Shown here piece by piece: positions 1 to 12,139 of a stretch of 64,000 nucleotides of DNA. The first letter of the stretch is position 1. Each line of letters opens with the position of its first letter. The translations under genes were made by a program, and so were the position numbers. The notes below the pieces were generated by a model. The model made no database searches. It saw nothing but the letters and a program-made list of their open reading frames with translations, and was not told the DNA's origin. This DNA comes from Ophiostoma sp. CBS 140.51 (Eukaryota > Ascomycota > Sordariomycetes > Ophiostomatales > Ophiostomataceae). The stretch lies in contig JANSLP010000031.1 of assembly GCA_029298735.1 (NCBI GenBank), forward strand, positions 146,685 to 210,684, given 5' to 3'.

Positions 1-1010
1 TGAGTTTTTCGACCTGCTCTTTCCTCCGCGCATCTCGCTCGCGTTCGTACCTTCCTTATCTCGTTGGTGTGACTCCTCTTGTACTTTTGCATAAAATGCT
101 TAAAATGCGCAGATATGAGCAGAGCAGGTGCAACCCACACACACCTTCCTCCAGCATATCTCTCACAGAATTTGAGCGTGCCAACTGTCGCGCCCATCGC
201 GCTTTCGTCGTGCCTACTTTTGTATTTGAGTATTTTTCTTCCCATCTCCTTCATCTCTCCCATCACACTCAATCTCTTCTCCGTTCTTCAGCACTTCTTT
301 TGGAGTGCCAAGTCCTGGTCATCAAAACGACCGTGCACTCTCTCTAAAAGTCTCGCCTTGCCGGGACGCCGGGAGTGATGGAGAGAGATGGAGATGTCCA
401 CTTCTCTTTCCTCTTTTTCTCTGTCGCGTCTGTTTCGTGTTTCTGGGCTTTCCACTCACCTCCACAGTTTTCTTCTTTTTCTTCTTCTTCTTCTCTTATT
501 GTTCTTCCTCTTCTTCCTGACGTAGCTGCGTGCTGTGAGTAGTGTCGTAATTTCCGCATTGTCTAGCTTCGAAACGGCCCCAAAAATTGAACCAAGCCGC
601 GACAGCACCCCAAAAGCAAAATGCTCTTGCGACGGTCAATCGCGTCTTTTTTTGAGATGACAGCAGCCCAATCTCGCGACTTTAGCGCACCGCCGATGTG
701 TGGCGGGCCTTTCCCTAAATTGGTAACGGGCAGGCCGAGGCCACTGAAGGAAAAGGAAGCGACTCAAGATAGAACACTCCACAGCTCACCATGGAATAAG
801 ATGCGAGGTAAATGGTCGACAAAGCGGTGTCATGCCCACTTGTTGCGACGGTGAGTGTGAAGTATTATTTTTGATGATTCTATTGTTCTGTGATATTATG
901 TAGTATTACTGTGTATGCACACCCTATGTTCTAGTATTTCCATTTACACGTGTTGACGGATCGTCGTCGCGTCGCGTCCAACCACCTCTGGGTATCTTAC
1001 AATTGATATC
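1..1010. other. Intergenic, no gene seen
   Basis: No convincing reading frame is visible. The + strand is pyrimidine-rich, with a TTC/TTTC microsatellite near 470-515. The stretch lies downstream of the MFS gene that ends at 1011 on the - strand, so it probably holds that gene's 3' end and sequence belonging to a neighbour outside the window. Confidence 0.5.
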
Positions 1011-2708
1011 TTACACTTCTTCGGCCCCAGCTTCGGCTGAATTGGACGTAGTGTCTTCTTGCTGCCGCCGGGCCTCCGTCTCGGCCGCCTCTTCTTCCTC
1101 TTTCCTGAGCATCTTCTGTGGGATACGGAAGACAACTACCACGACTGTACTCACAAGACACATGCCTGCCGACAGGATAAAGGGCAGCCCCGTCCATGCG
1201 CCACCGAGAGCCACGCCTTTCTGGAGAGCGCCAAACAGGACGGGCGCCGCGACCATGAGCCCGCTGAATTCGAGCAGGCCCAGCAAGGTGTTGAGCATGG
1301 CCAAGTGGTGGGGCTCGACAAATGCGTTCAACAAGCTGCGCATGGTTGCGGAGTAGCCACCGCCTAGAGAAAAGACGACGAGGGCAATCGAAAGTAACCA
1401 CGGGGTGACGGCGAAGGCGATCAGCAACGAGCCGACCACCAGAAGCACACCAGAGACACGGGCGAGCCACAAATCTTTGCGGAGGGAGGATCCGCTGATG
1501 CCAAACAGGGGCCCACTCTTGAGGAGAGCAGCACTGGCGAGCGGGAGGAGGACCAGGCAGAGACACAGGTTGGTGGTGCTGCGAATGGTGAGCAGAAAGG
1601 CGGCCTGGCTCCAGGACCAGCCGTAGCGTTTTGTGGCGTACTGCAGCAGCAAATTCTGGACGAAACGGCCGACCAACGAGAAAATAAAGGGAATCATCAA
1701 GAACATGAGCGGGCGGTTCCTGAGAATAAAGAGGGAGGTGGCGCGGGCATCGGTGCGCAGGAGGTGGAGGAACTGGTGCCAGGTGGAGGCGAGGGTCCTC
1801 TTGCGCGGGGGCTCCTGGTTGTCGGTGTCGTCTTCGACGACGGAAACACGCTCCGGTGCCGTGCGGCCAGCCTTTGTATCAAAGTTGAGCGTCTCCGGCA
1901 TCAGCAGCAGCACCAGCCCGCTCAGCACGACGCCGACAAATCCAAACACGAGCGGCGCCCAGTGCCCGCCCCATAACAAGAGAGCACCGCCCATGGGGTT
2001 GCTAATCAGCTCGGCCACCAGAAACACGGCAGTCAACCGAAAGTAACAATTGGCCCGCTCAGCCTGCGGGGTGACGTCGGCGAGGGCCGTAAACACCATG
2101 GCCGGACCGACGGACTCGAAACTGCCGACCGAGCCAAAGAGGGCTGTGAACCAGAGGGCCCACAGGGGGAAGACGTTGCGGAAGTAAAAGACGGTCAAGT
2201 ACCACCCTAGTTGTAGACCCAGTCCCGTCCAGGCGAGCAGCATGACGGGCTTGCGGCCGAGGTTGTCGGCCAGAATACCGTAAGGCAGCGAAAACAAAAT
2301 GTTGGGGATGCACTCAAAGGCGGTCTGCCAGCCCAGCAGCTGCGAGAGTCGGCCCTGAATATCCGGTAGTTTGCACCGCGGGTCAATGGCACTGCCCGAG
2401 CCGCCGTGGCTGATCAACAAAGTGTCGCCATATCTCTGGCGGCAGACAATGGTCTCAATCATGCTGCTGATGGCCGGGTTGGCGGTGCCGAGGGCGAGCT
2501 CGACGATGAAGATGGAGATGAAGTTGACGAGGATGACCTGTTCGGCCGTGGTCAAGTTGACGGCGCGGTGGGCGAGTCGTCGTATTGATGCCGTTGAGAC
2601 GTAGGATGTGGGCTGTTGTGATGTTGGACCTTGCTCCGTAGGTTGAGGCGTGCTTCTGCGGTCGGCCCCGAGCAGAGGCGCCCGCTCATCTATTGTGTGG
2701 TCGGCCAT
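1011..2708 (-). CDS. MFS transporter
   Basis: A major facilitator superfamily protein of 565 residues in one exon. It should sit in a membrane and move a small solute or drug; the substrate cannot be read from the sequence. The acidic N-terminus contains ERAPLLGADRR, common in one fungal MFS group. About 12 hydrophobic segments follow, and the loop after the second carries the MFS signature ILADNLGRKPVML (G-x-L-x-D-x-x-G-R-K). A charged central loop (KAGRTAPERVSVVEDDTDNQ) separates the two halves. I chose the ATG at 2708 (MADHTIDER) rather than the in-frame ATG 22 codons upstream, because the extra residues look like untranslated sequence. The 1.1-kb promoter is shared with the divergent Nudix gene. 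Confidence in the family is high; the substrate is unknown. Confidence 0.9.
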   Translation of the reverse strand: MADHTIDERAPLLGADRRSTPQPTEQGPTSQQPTSYVSTASIRRLAHRAVNLTTAEQVILVNFISIFIVELALGTANPAISSMIETIVCRQRYGDTLLISHGGSGSAIDPRCKLPDIQGRLSQLLGWQTAFECIPNILFSLPYGILADNLGRKPVMLLAWTGLGLQLGWYLTVFYFRNVFPLWALWFTALFGSVGSFESVGPAMVFTALADVTPQAERANCYFRLTAVFLVAELISNPMGGALLLWGGHWAPLVFGFVGVVLSGLVLLLMPETLNFDTKAGRTAPERVSVVEDDTDNQEPPRKRTLASTWHQFLHLLRTDARATSLFILRNRPLMFLMIPFIFSLVGRFVQNLLLQYATKRYGWSWSQAAFLLTIRSTTNLCLCLVLLPLASAALLKSGPLFGISGSSLRKDLWLARVSGVLLVVGSLLIAFAVTPWLLSIALVVFSLGGGYSATMRSLLNAFVEPHHLAMLNTLLGLLEFSGLMVAAPVLFGALQKGVALGGAWTGLPFILSAGMCLVSTVVVVVFRIPQKMLRKEEEEAAETEARRQQEDTTSNSAEAGAEEV

Positions 2709-3845
2709 GTTGGTGATGTAGTCAATGTGTTGACAATTGATGTGCTGTGAGATGTCTTGTGACTTACGACACAATAAATGTCGTAGGACGAGATCGCCAA
2801 GATATTAAATAAATTTCTGATAATTGTCTCAGCGCCGATCCGCCGGTTAACTTACATCGTGAGTAATGTAAGACTTTGATCGTGGGGAAGTAGAAAAGGT
2901 CGACGTGATGAAAAGTGCAACAAAATATTCTGCTGCCTCCCGCGCGTCGTACGTCATACCAAAAAGTCAATTGATTGACGCAATCGACAAAAAATCGACG
3001 CTGTGTTTATTGAATTTGGTGTTCGTCGTTTGGTATCGTCGGCTGGCCCGAACTTTGGTTTGCTGGCTGCCTAAGTGGTGACGATGTCGCGGCCGCGTCA
3101 GTGTTTTAGAGGTTGGCAGCGGCAGGATCAATTGGGGGCCGCAATCTTATTTTTGAGTCGGCGGTAACATGACGTTGGAGGAGATGAAAGGTGAGAAAGA
3201 TGATGCAAAAAGTAAGAATGATGAGATTAATAAGAAAATAAGAAATTGGGGAAAGAAAGTGCGAGCGAAACTTGCTTTAGGAAAAAAGAGTCAAGCTTAA
3301 TCCTTTGTCTCAAGGGGGTGGACGAGCTTGCTGTCTCGAAAATTTCAGTCTCCCTGCCCCTTCTGCCGAGCCGAGTGCCGCCCGACTCCAGCATATGCGG
3401 AACCACTGATGCTGACGTCGCGCGCCAATGAGCTTGTCGTCGACGCCTGGTCACCCCGGGCCGTTGAAGAGTCTGCTGTCCGACGACAGCGACGCCAACG
3501 GTGCTTGCTATCTTATCATAGGCCTGTCAGCGCACAGCGCACTGTCGGAGCGTCTCGGTCCACTTCCGCTAAGCACACCAAACAAAGTCCATGACATCAA
3601 CCTTCCCAATTCGGACTTCAATTATCGTGTCTTCCCTGTCCTCTTCTCACTTCCATCCCATCTTCGATTCGCCGCTTCTCACTACTCCCCACAAACATTC
3701 ACACCTCTTGGCCCGCGATATTTGCCGCGTTGGCACAGACGCGCCCACACTCTCCACGATCATTGCCAAGCCTACAGATTCCAAACGGTCGCCAGCGACA
3801 AAAAATCCCACAACATAATACGCAGTGAAAACACCCACAGGCCAA
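2709..3845. promoter_or_regulatory. Divergent intergenic region (MFS / Nudix)
   Basis: This 1.1-kb stretch lies between two divergently transcribed genes and must hold both promoters. I see no gene. The half next to the MFS gene is A/T-rich. The half next to the Nudix gene is C/T-rich on the + strand, as is usual for fungal 5' leaders. No clear TATA element or operator is recognisable. Confidence 0.45.
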
Positions 3846-4654
3846 ATGTCCAGTTTACCGCGAGTCGTGTCGCGGAAACCATTGGTGGGTGCTCTTCTTT
3901 GCTGTTCTTTCTTTCGTTTCTTGATCTCCGTAAACGAGAAGCTCCGCTGACATCTGTGGCCGATTTGTACAGCCGCACAACCAGGCACAATGGACAAAAC
4001 TGGTGCAGTACGTGCCTCTTCCAAAAACCTCTTAATCAGTCAACGTGCTGACAACACAGAGTCACATACCAAGATGCTGACGGCACATCCCGCATCTGGG
4101 AGTCTGCTGAACGCACGACACGGCCGCCGGCCACAAAAGACAATCCAGATCCGGTTGATGGCGTCGACATTGTGGCCGTCGTCAGCAATACCGAAGGCCC
4201 GCCGCGCATCGTGCTCATAAAACAGTTCAGACCGGCTGTGGGGTGTACGGTTATTGAGCTCCCCGCGGGCTTGGTCGATGCCGGCGAGTCGGTGGAACAG
4301 GCCGCGGTGCGTGAACTGCGTGAAGAGACGGGCTATGCTGGGAAAGTGAGTGCCAGCACAGCCGCGTCACTCGCGCCCTCGCCAACTCTCTATGCGGACC
4401 CGGGCTTCGGCAACAACAACTTGCAGGTTGTGTACCTAGATGTCGACGGGAGCGATCCGCACAACCAAGACGGGCAACGGCAACCTCAACTGGAAGAGGG
4501 CGAGCTGGTGCAAGAAGTGTTTACGGTGCCACTGGCCGACCTGTTTGAGATGGTCCGCAAGTTTGCGTACGAGGACGGATACGCCATTGACGCGCGAGTT
4601 GGCACACTTGCCGAGGGCATGGAGATGGCCAAGCGGTATTTGAGCTTGAAATGA
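3846..4654 (+). CDS. YSA1: Nudix hydrolase, ADP-ribose pyrophosphatase (YSA1 type)
   Basis: Predicted to hydrolyse ADP-ribose and related nucleoside-diphosphate sugars to AMP and ribose 5-phosphate, as the YSA1/NUDT5 family does. Three exons fit: 3846-3884, 3973-4007 and 4060-4654, giving 222 residues. Both introns have GT/AG borders, and GCTGAC branch points precede the acceptors. The start MSSLPRVVSRKPL matches the N-terminus usual in fungal YSA1 proteins. Exon 3 opens with TYQDADG and IWESAERTTR, the family's entry segment. The Nudix box spans about residues 95-117 (G-x5-E-x7-R-E-L-R-E-E-T-G-Y) with all catalytic Glu residues present. It is preceded by KQFRPAV and ELPAG, typical of ADP-ribose pyrophosphatases. 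Reading only the last exon as one ORF would lose the first 62 residues. Confidence 0.92.
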
Positions 4655-5578
4655 GAGTCAATGAAGAGTAATAAAGAACAACACAGAGGTTGATGGGAAA
4701 ATATCTACATATTTTGCAGTTGCTACTTTCATGGTACAGGTGCTATCTAATACAAAAATGATAAAAGGATGATAGATATGAAAGGAAGAAAATGTTAAAA
4801 AAGAATAGAAGATTAAATTCACAGTCAGGCCACAAGACCGAGGACTGCGGGTAAAAAAGAGAAAGCAAAGGGTGACGCCGCCGTTTGATGCTTGCCCATC
4901 TGGGGCCCAAGATCCCACCAGTACCCTGTACCGGTCTGTTGACCCCCCTTTCGCACCGTCTTGGGTCGCCCCAGGAATTTCGACCCGTACATAGGCTTCT
5001 TAAAACCCACGCGTTCCCAATATCCCCATTGTCCATTCCCGTTACCATTGTGAACTATGGCCCTAGGCCATTGAATTTCGATGCTCCTTAAATATACCCT
5101 AAGCCGGATTGTGCCACGGCTAGGAATTGAATAGATAAATGTCTGTAGAATATGTAAATGGACTTTGGTCCTCTCTGTTAGGTAGTGAGGTGAGAAATAT
5201 ATTCTCATCGATTTTTTCTTCGTTGATATTTTTCTTTTTCTTTTTGTTTTGATTTGTTTCTGGTCGAGGATCTTTCTTCATTTTTTTTGTCCTTTGTTTA
5301 TTTTCAACTTTTTTTGTTGTAGTTTGAGAAATTTGAGGGTGCCTCAACAGGTGGTCGGTTATTATCGGTGTAAAATATGACCAAAAGGAAGCAGAGATAG
5401 AACGCAAAAGTAAAATGAGAAAGCCTCCCGGAACATCAAAGAAAGAAAGCGAAAAAAAAACAGCGTCCCTTGACGGGGGACACTGGAGAGAGCGACCTGG
5501 CCCTCATACTTACCTAACACGGCATGTCGTGCTGAGAAGCGAAAGTGTGTGTTTGTTGTTGGCGTGCATGCCCGGTAA
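4655..5578. other. Intergenic between convergent genes
   Basis: The 3' ends of the Nudix gene and the zinc-finger gene face each other here. The sequence is A/T-rich, with long T runs on the + strand at about 5205-5320. No credible coding frame is seen. It probably contains both polyadenylation regions. Confidence 0.5.
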
Positions 5579-6711
5579 TTACTGTGCTTTAGCTGAAGGG
5601 GGCACAGGCGCGTTCGGTATGTTAGACAACACTGTCAAGACGTGGTCCTGCACGATCTTATAAAACTCGCTTTTCGGGACAAGACGGCTGTCGTCCGCTA
5701 TGTTTTGGTAGACAGCCTGGTCCTGTCTGCCCATCAACATTGACGGGAAGTCGATCATCATGCCTTCGTTGGTGTTCTCTCTTTTGAGAGTTTCTGACGT
5801 GGTGGTCTTTTGCTCAGCAGCTACTGCGGCGGCAGCCACCGTCATGAGGCTTCCTTTGTCGACTTCAGGGCGGAACTGAGTGAGCTCTGCGTCAGCCTCT
5901 CTAGGTGCAGTGAGGGCTGGCTCATCACGGAGACTGTAGTCGACGTCTTCCATGGAGATTTCGTGTTAGTAAAACGTAAAAATCGTAAAGCGAGAAGAAA
6001 ACATTATTGGTACATACAGGGAGAAGGTGTCGTCTTGTCCTTGTAGCTGGGAAACAGGAGTCTGTACATGTGCGTCCACTTGTCTGATTCGTTCTGACCG
6101 TCAATTTTCTTCCTTGAGCGGAGCTTCTTCTCAATCTCAAGGTCGAAGCCGGCATCTTCAGGCACGCTGCATGGCGAAACAGAGCATGCAACCTCTTGTC
6201 GGAGATGCTCTCTTAGGTTTTCCTGAACTTTGAACGTTGTTGAGCAACGGTCACAAACGTAATGCATATGATGACGGTACAGATGCTCCCTGTTATGGTT
6301 AGATGGCTGCATGGATAAAATGTCATCTACATACGCGTTAACTCACTTGACACGGTGAACACTGGGCCAGCCTGATGTGCGGCAAGAGCGTTGATGGCAG
6401 TACTTATGGCGGTTGCGTTTGTAGAAAGGACAGGCGAACTCAAACACCACTGGTGACGTGGGGTCGTCGCTCAACCGTGCCTTCTTGCCGGTACCGTCCT
6501 CTTGCTCTTCATCATCTTCGCTGTCGCTAGTCGGCCGCTTAAGCCGCATCACCGAACGCATCCGGCAGGACAGCTCAGCGCTTGGTGTTGTGCTTTTGGA
6601 GAAGGTTCTTCCAAATATCTTTTTATTGGGCGAGTCGGCGGAGCAAGTGTATTGCGGGCTGTTGTCGTGGCCAAAGTCCGGCTCCCGGTCCGGATACGGA
6701 TACCCGGACAT
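5579..6711 (-). CDS. C2H2-type zinc-finger protein, fungal family
   Basis: Three exons on the - strand (6347-6711, 6018-6289, 5579-5946) give 334 residues. The introns are 57 and 71 bp; the second has a TACTAAC branch point. The core runs FACPFYKRNRHKYCHQRSC, GWPSVHRVK, EHLYRHH, then CDRCSTTFK and LREHLRQEVAC. This is the paired, loosely spaced Cys/His arrangement of a large ascomycete family usually annotated as C2H2 domain proteins. It is followed by GFDLEIEKKLRSRKK and a WTHMYRLLFP motif, also typical. A bipartite basic/acidic segment precedes it (RLKRPTSDSEDDEEQEDGTGKKAR). The family is predicted nuclear, but its function is not established. I prefer the ATG at 6711 because it sits in a CCACCATG context; an in-frame ATG at 6888 would add 59 residues. 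Confidence 0.85.
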
Positions 6712-9700
6712 GGTGGATGGGCTACCTTTTGTTGTTTGTCTGGGATCGATAGGTGTTTGCTGATGAAAGTCGAGTGGTAATTGGTTCTTGTCATTGTTGT
6801 GGGCTGGGACTGGATACTCGTGTGCGTGGGGCTGAGGCTGATGATGTCCGGGCCCCTTTTCAGGGATGCAAAGCGCGCTGATGAGCATGATTGCAATGAT
6901 GTGTTAAATTTATTGGCGTGAGGTGAGTGGGTGGTGATCCGTGTGAGCTTTGAGACCTGACTTGTTGAAGTCAATAAATTTGTCCTTAACCGTGAATTCT
7001 TGATGAATATGACCAAGTAACAAAAGACTTGAAATGTTCATAAAAGGAAAGCGAGGGGGGGAAGACGAGGTCTTACAGCACAGTCTTTATCACTGCCAAG
7101 TTTACCCAATTTTGAAGGACCTAAACTTGTAGCCGGAAGGAAGGCAACTCGAGACGGTGCCCGAGCTGGAAAGAGAGCGATTGTGTTACTTCCTGCCTGG
7201 AACAAGGGAGATAAGTAAGACAGGGCTATCAAACCCAACCAGGAGGACAGCCCGGGGTAGGCAGAGAGCAGAAGCGAAGCACGAGAATCCTTAGAATAAG
7301 CCTGGCTGAAAATGGCGTAAGAAGCAGTGAGAACAGACTTTTGCGTCGCAAAGTGTCGTCACTTGGGTCTGAATGTGCAACAAAGTGGCCGTGAAAACTT
7401 GGAAGAGTGAAAGATGCAGGTGTAGAAGCAGTGCCTAAAACAAGTGTGAGATATCTGACGTTAGGGAGAACAATATGTAAGAACTTTGTGCAAAGAAGAC
7501 AAGGGTGATAGACAGGACAAGAACCAGGAAAAATAAACAACAAACACTAGGGGAAAGGCAAGGGTAGTTTGATAAATACCTTGAAGCAGAACACAACAAT
7601 GGCAGGCCTCGAAATGCAGCCAAAGGACCTTTCAGAAGCAGAAGCTGAGAAAGACTGAACATGGAATCGGAGAAGAAAAGAGATATTGTATGCCCGAGAG
7701 AACTACTCCGCGTATTAGAAACGTCGGATGAAGCTAACTTGTCGTACAATGGCTTCTCTAGTCGGCGTAGGTGGCACCAACCATACCGCATCGTCCAACT
7801 CGACGGCCCTCTTGTTCCCCCCAATCTGCCTGCCTGTAGGGGAGTGTTTTTGCGCAAAGACTGCAAAAGTTCAAGGACGTAAATAGACAGGATGCACAGA
7901 GATCAAGCAGGAGGTGGAATGGAAAAGCCGTCATACCACACAAGGTGTTCCGGAGGCGGTCACGTAACGTAGGTAGCCTTACGGGAGGGGTGTATTCCGG
8001 AACGAGGCGTAGGTTCTTGGGTTGCTATGATGTTACCCACACTCCCTGGGGTTTGAAAATAGCTGAGAACACCCAGTGTCGAAAGGATGCAAAGCCAAGT
8101 CGGCGGATGGCAAGTCTAGACGGTAGGAGCGGGGGTGAACGGTCTCGGCCGCTGCCATACACACAGTCAAGGTTGGCCTATTGCTGTTGGCTGGGCCAGA
8201 GATCAGCTGTTGCTGGTTCGACATGTATTGCTTGGGCTCGGTGAGGCTGCAAAAAGTACACTTTGGGTTTGTACAGTTTGTACACATGTGCCGGCCTTGA
8301 TGAATGCCAGGTATTTTTGCATCTTTGATTGTGACAGAGGGACTCCATATTTGCTCGTTGCAAAAGAAAAATTAAGTGTCAGCCTGGTACTCGTTTTTGC
8401 GTTGTTAGATTTTGGGTTTGGGTTTTGCCATGTGTCTCATGCCTTACTCTCGCTAAGAACAAGAAACCCTCTCTCGTTTCCCTTCTCATAATGTCCCGGA
8501 TGCGTGCATGTGTTATTTGTCAAAGAGGTTGCAACAATGGTCATATCTGGTTTTAACTGTTGGCAGGAAAATTGCAGAAATTGTCTGGCACATTCTCTTT
8601 GGCTTTGCTCTCGCGTGCACATTCCATCATGTGTAACAGGTCCCTTTCATAGGCCAGCGTCCTCTCTCCGTGTCTGGGCATATTGGATCGGAGCTGTGTG
8701 GTGCTGAAAGACGCATCTGCGAGGGGTAATTGTTGCGTAACGGACGAAAGGTTGAGAGACTGTGTGTGTGTGTGTTTGTGTGGATGTCGTACGTCGTCAG
8801 GAAAGACAGGGTCTTGGAGCAAGCCGGGCATTGAAGGGGATCCTTTGGGGGTGTCGTTCCAGGATGGGGGGCTGCGGGCGCGGGGGCGTCCCGTCTTTCT
8901 TGACCGTAGGGGAGTCGGAAGAAGTTGATGCAGAGACAAGTTAGCGCATGCGGTGTAACACGATGGGCTGGAAGAGAGTGAGAAGAAAAAGAAACGAAAG
9001 CAGAATACGAGAGAAGATGGTTGGGGCGAGGAACAAGGGCAGTGTGAGTTGGCCGGAGGAGCGAAAGCGGCCAGGCGCATTAGAGGGGATGGAAGAAGGA
9101 ATCGAGAAATAAAAGCGGAAAGCGACAGAAGACAATACGGTGTATTGTACATGTGATGGAGAAGCGAGACAGACGAAACGAAAGATGTATTTTGAGAACG
9201 GTTATTGATCCTGAAAGAAAGTAGAAAAATTATGAAGGAGGGAGAATTGCCAGGAAAGGAGAAGGAGGAGGGAAGATTCTGGCCAAGGCGACAAGGCTAA
9301 TCACACAGTTACGATGGGGGATCTGGGAAAGGCAAGCGCGTCAGATGGCAGAACATTAGAGTTGTGATATGTGATAGAAAAGTAGATCGCTCTTGCTGCG
9401 GTTTCTTTTTCCGGGATGTGAAAGGGAAAGAGCGAACCAAATCATTTCTCCGCCGTTTGCACAGCGCAGAAAAAAGAATGTGCAAGAACAGGCAGGCAGC
9501 AGGGAGAAGCGCACGAGCAAGTTGTCTGTCAAGCACGCGGCTCCTTCCTGCCCGATTTTCTGGATGACAGGCGCTGTGTCCCCGTTTGCAAAAGGCGGAG
9601 ACGAAAGTGACAGAGAAGGAAAGAGCGAACGAAGGCAAGGAAAGCGGAACCAACTGTGACCACGATTTACAACGCACAAGATTATTGACATATCAGAAAG

Positions 9701-12139
9701 TGCATCAAAAGTACCACAGGACAATGGAGGTACACAGAAATCAATTGCCTATGTCATTCCACCTCTTCTTTCTGCGTGTTCTTGAGTTCAACAAAAAATA
9801 TAAATCACTCACCCCTTCATACTGCATCTAGACCGGCTTGCTCGCTCCCTCTTCGCTCCTTCCCCTTCCGAAAACCCCTTTTATCAAAGGTCGTCCCGTG
9901 TACCGGGTTCAACAAGAAGGAGCGACCCTTGCAGAAGAGCTTCAACTGCGCCGCGCATCCAGGGCAACCAAAATCGCCCAATACTACCTTGCACCTTCCA
10001 CAGAATGCAAATTGAGAAAGAAGAAAAATTCGCAGGAAGGAGCGAGGCATCGGAAAGATGCCCAACGGATCGTAAACACTCAAATTTTGAAGATAAGGAA
10101 AGAGCAACCTACAGGTGTGGTTGGCTAACAAACCAGGCAAGAAGGAACGGGGCAGGCAAAACGAGCCTCCACCCACTTGCCCATCCACTTGCCCGGGCAC
10201 CTTTACGCATTCATTCACTCGTTGTCACTTCATGCATCATGTTTTGTTTTCGCCGAACCAACGCCTGCAGACCAACGCCCACCGCCATCCACCCAACACC
10301 CAAGGATACCACACCAGCAGTCTCGCATCTTGGTTGGGGGCAAGCGGGCAATCGAATCCTTCCAGGGCCAGGCCCGACCTCCCTTCTGCCAAAAAAAGAA
10401 ACAGTCCACGCCGTCCAAAAGAAACGGAAGCTCGAGATCCGACTCGTGGAAGAAACGAGCTATGGCTGCAAGAGGTGCATTCCGTGCTTCTTGCATGCGT
10501 CACAGCCAGCATACCTCTGAGCCTACGCCGTAGGACTGACGAGGCAAGTCATCCTGTGATTTCACACGCCCCCACATGCACATGTGCATGCACATGTATA
10601 TACGTATGCACGTCCACGCATCGGCTACTTTGCCACTTGCCAACAGAGTGAGAACGGCTATACTTTCCATAGTTTCAGCACTTTCTAGAATCTTGAACCG
10701 GCGTCGACAATGCGGATTAGTGGCAACTCTGGAAAAAGAAAGCAAAGGAAAACAATGTCAGATGCAATAAACAGTGGCGCCTTTCATTCTGCAGCAGGAA
10801 GAAAAGGGAAGACTGGATGCCAAAAATGCGGACTGTTGGTCGCCAGGTCGGGAAGCAGCATCACTAACAAACCGCAATCTTTGCAGCCGCTCCTCTTTTT
10901 CATGCCCTTGTTGAAACCTATTGTCCAATCCGTTGATTACAACGGAGCATGCAGGCTGCACCTATCCGAGGCCGTTGGGCGTGGCGAAACGCAAAAATCA
11001 CGAGTTGAACAAAACACGACGAACATCGACAAGAAAATGGAATACAACTCGGTTAGGCACATAGGAGAAAATGAAAGGTATGCCTGTTGGTAAAATTTTA
11101 CTGGACTGTGGAGAAGAGCAGATGAAATATTAGCAAAGTTCTCATGAGAATGATACACGTCGAGGGTGTCGCAGATTATCTCGACACGACGCTAGATCAT
11201 CCCCGGCCATTATGATTTTCCACGACCCACCATGTTGTTCATCAAGTTTTCTTCTTTCTCCATGCATCAAATCCTTACAACCTGCGTTGGGATGATGAGC
11301 CAAGGTAGCGTGCGAAGCAAAGGACAATACACGTCAAGACCAAGTTTTCGAGTTGTCTTTCCTCAATACGAGTACGGCCAAGTCATTTCCGATGTCTTTT
11401 GATGACCGAGACTAAGCAATGATTCAATCTTGACAAGAAACAAGACTGTGGAGCAGAGGCCAAACAAGTTGAACAGTGAGTCGATATCCAGATCCAGGAG
11501 AGCCTATTGTCCCTTCCAAGGAATCACCGAGTGATTAAACGATACTCAACGATAATAGTTGATCGTCCACCTCTTCTTCGTACCCACTCTAAAAATGACA
11601 ATATAGTGACGAGGAGGCCATGTGCCTGTCTCCCAAGCGCCTATCGACAACACCACATTGGTACTCTCAGTACTGACTACGCTCTGGACACTGACCAGAA
11701 ATATACACATCAACATTTGCCAACTTCTGACACGGTTCCCTTGGTGACAAGGTGTTTGCAAACCCCCCCCCCCCCCCCCCTCCCCATTCAGAACTATGAA
11801 CAATGGACAAGGTAAAATCAAAACAGAACAAAATTTGCCTCCGAAACTCTGCTGTCCTGGCTTGTATAAATTCTCCTGGAGGATGAAGCTCTTTCTTCCC
11901 TTCCGATCCTTTTGTTTTCATGCTCTGGTCTCGGGACATTTCAAACTTCATCTTGCTGTTTCTTTGTCGCCTTTCTGCAACACAACAACTCCCATTGAAG
12001 CTCTTCGTCTTTTGTCGGCGAACAGGTCAAGTATACCACGCAAACACAAAAAACATTCACACACTTCTTCCTTCACCATTTTCCACTTCACAGGCCACAA
12101 ACCACCAGGAAAAGGATCGCCTCAAGTCGCTGTGGAACA
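6712..12139. other. 5.4-kb gene-free stretch between divergent genes
   Basis: No reading frame here has a recognisable domain or a plausible exon structure; the many short frames look random. From about 7000 to 9700 the - strand is strongly pyrimidine-rich, as in a leader transcribed toward the zinc-finger gene. From about 10100 to 12100 the + strand is C/A- and C/T-rich, leading into the zinc-knuckle gene at 12140. A TG microsatellite (about 8761-8785) and an 18-base C run (11763-11780) lie inside. Very long 5' leaders, upstream introns or a non-coding RNA would each fit; the sequence alone does not decide. Confidence 0.4.
11763..11780 (+). repeat. Poly-C run, 18 bases
   Basis: An uninterrupted run of 18 C residues, followed after one T by four more. 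It lies 360 bp upstream of the zinc-knuckle gene start. Such runs are length-unstable and are often misread in assembly. Confidence 0.9.

Noticed and set aside
3428..4051. 207-codon open frame over the Nudix promoter
   Set aside because: No domain, unusual composition, and it conflicts with the well-supported Nudix exons in another frame.
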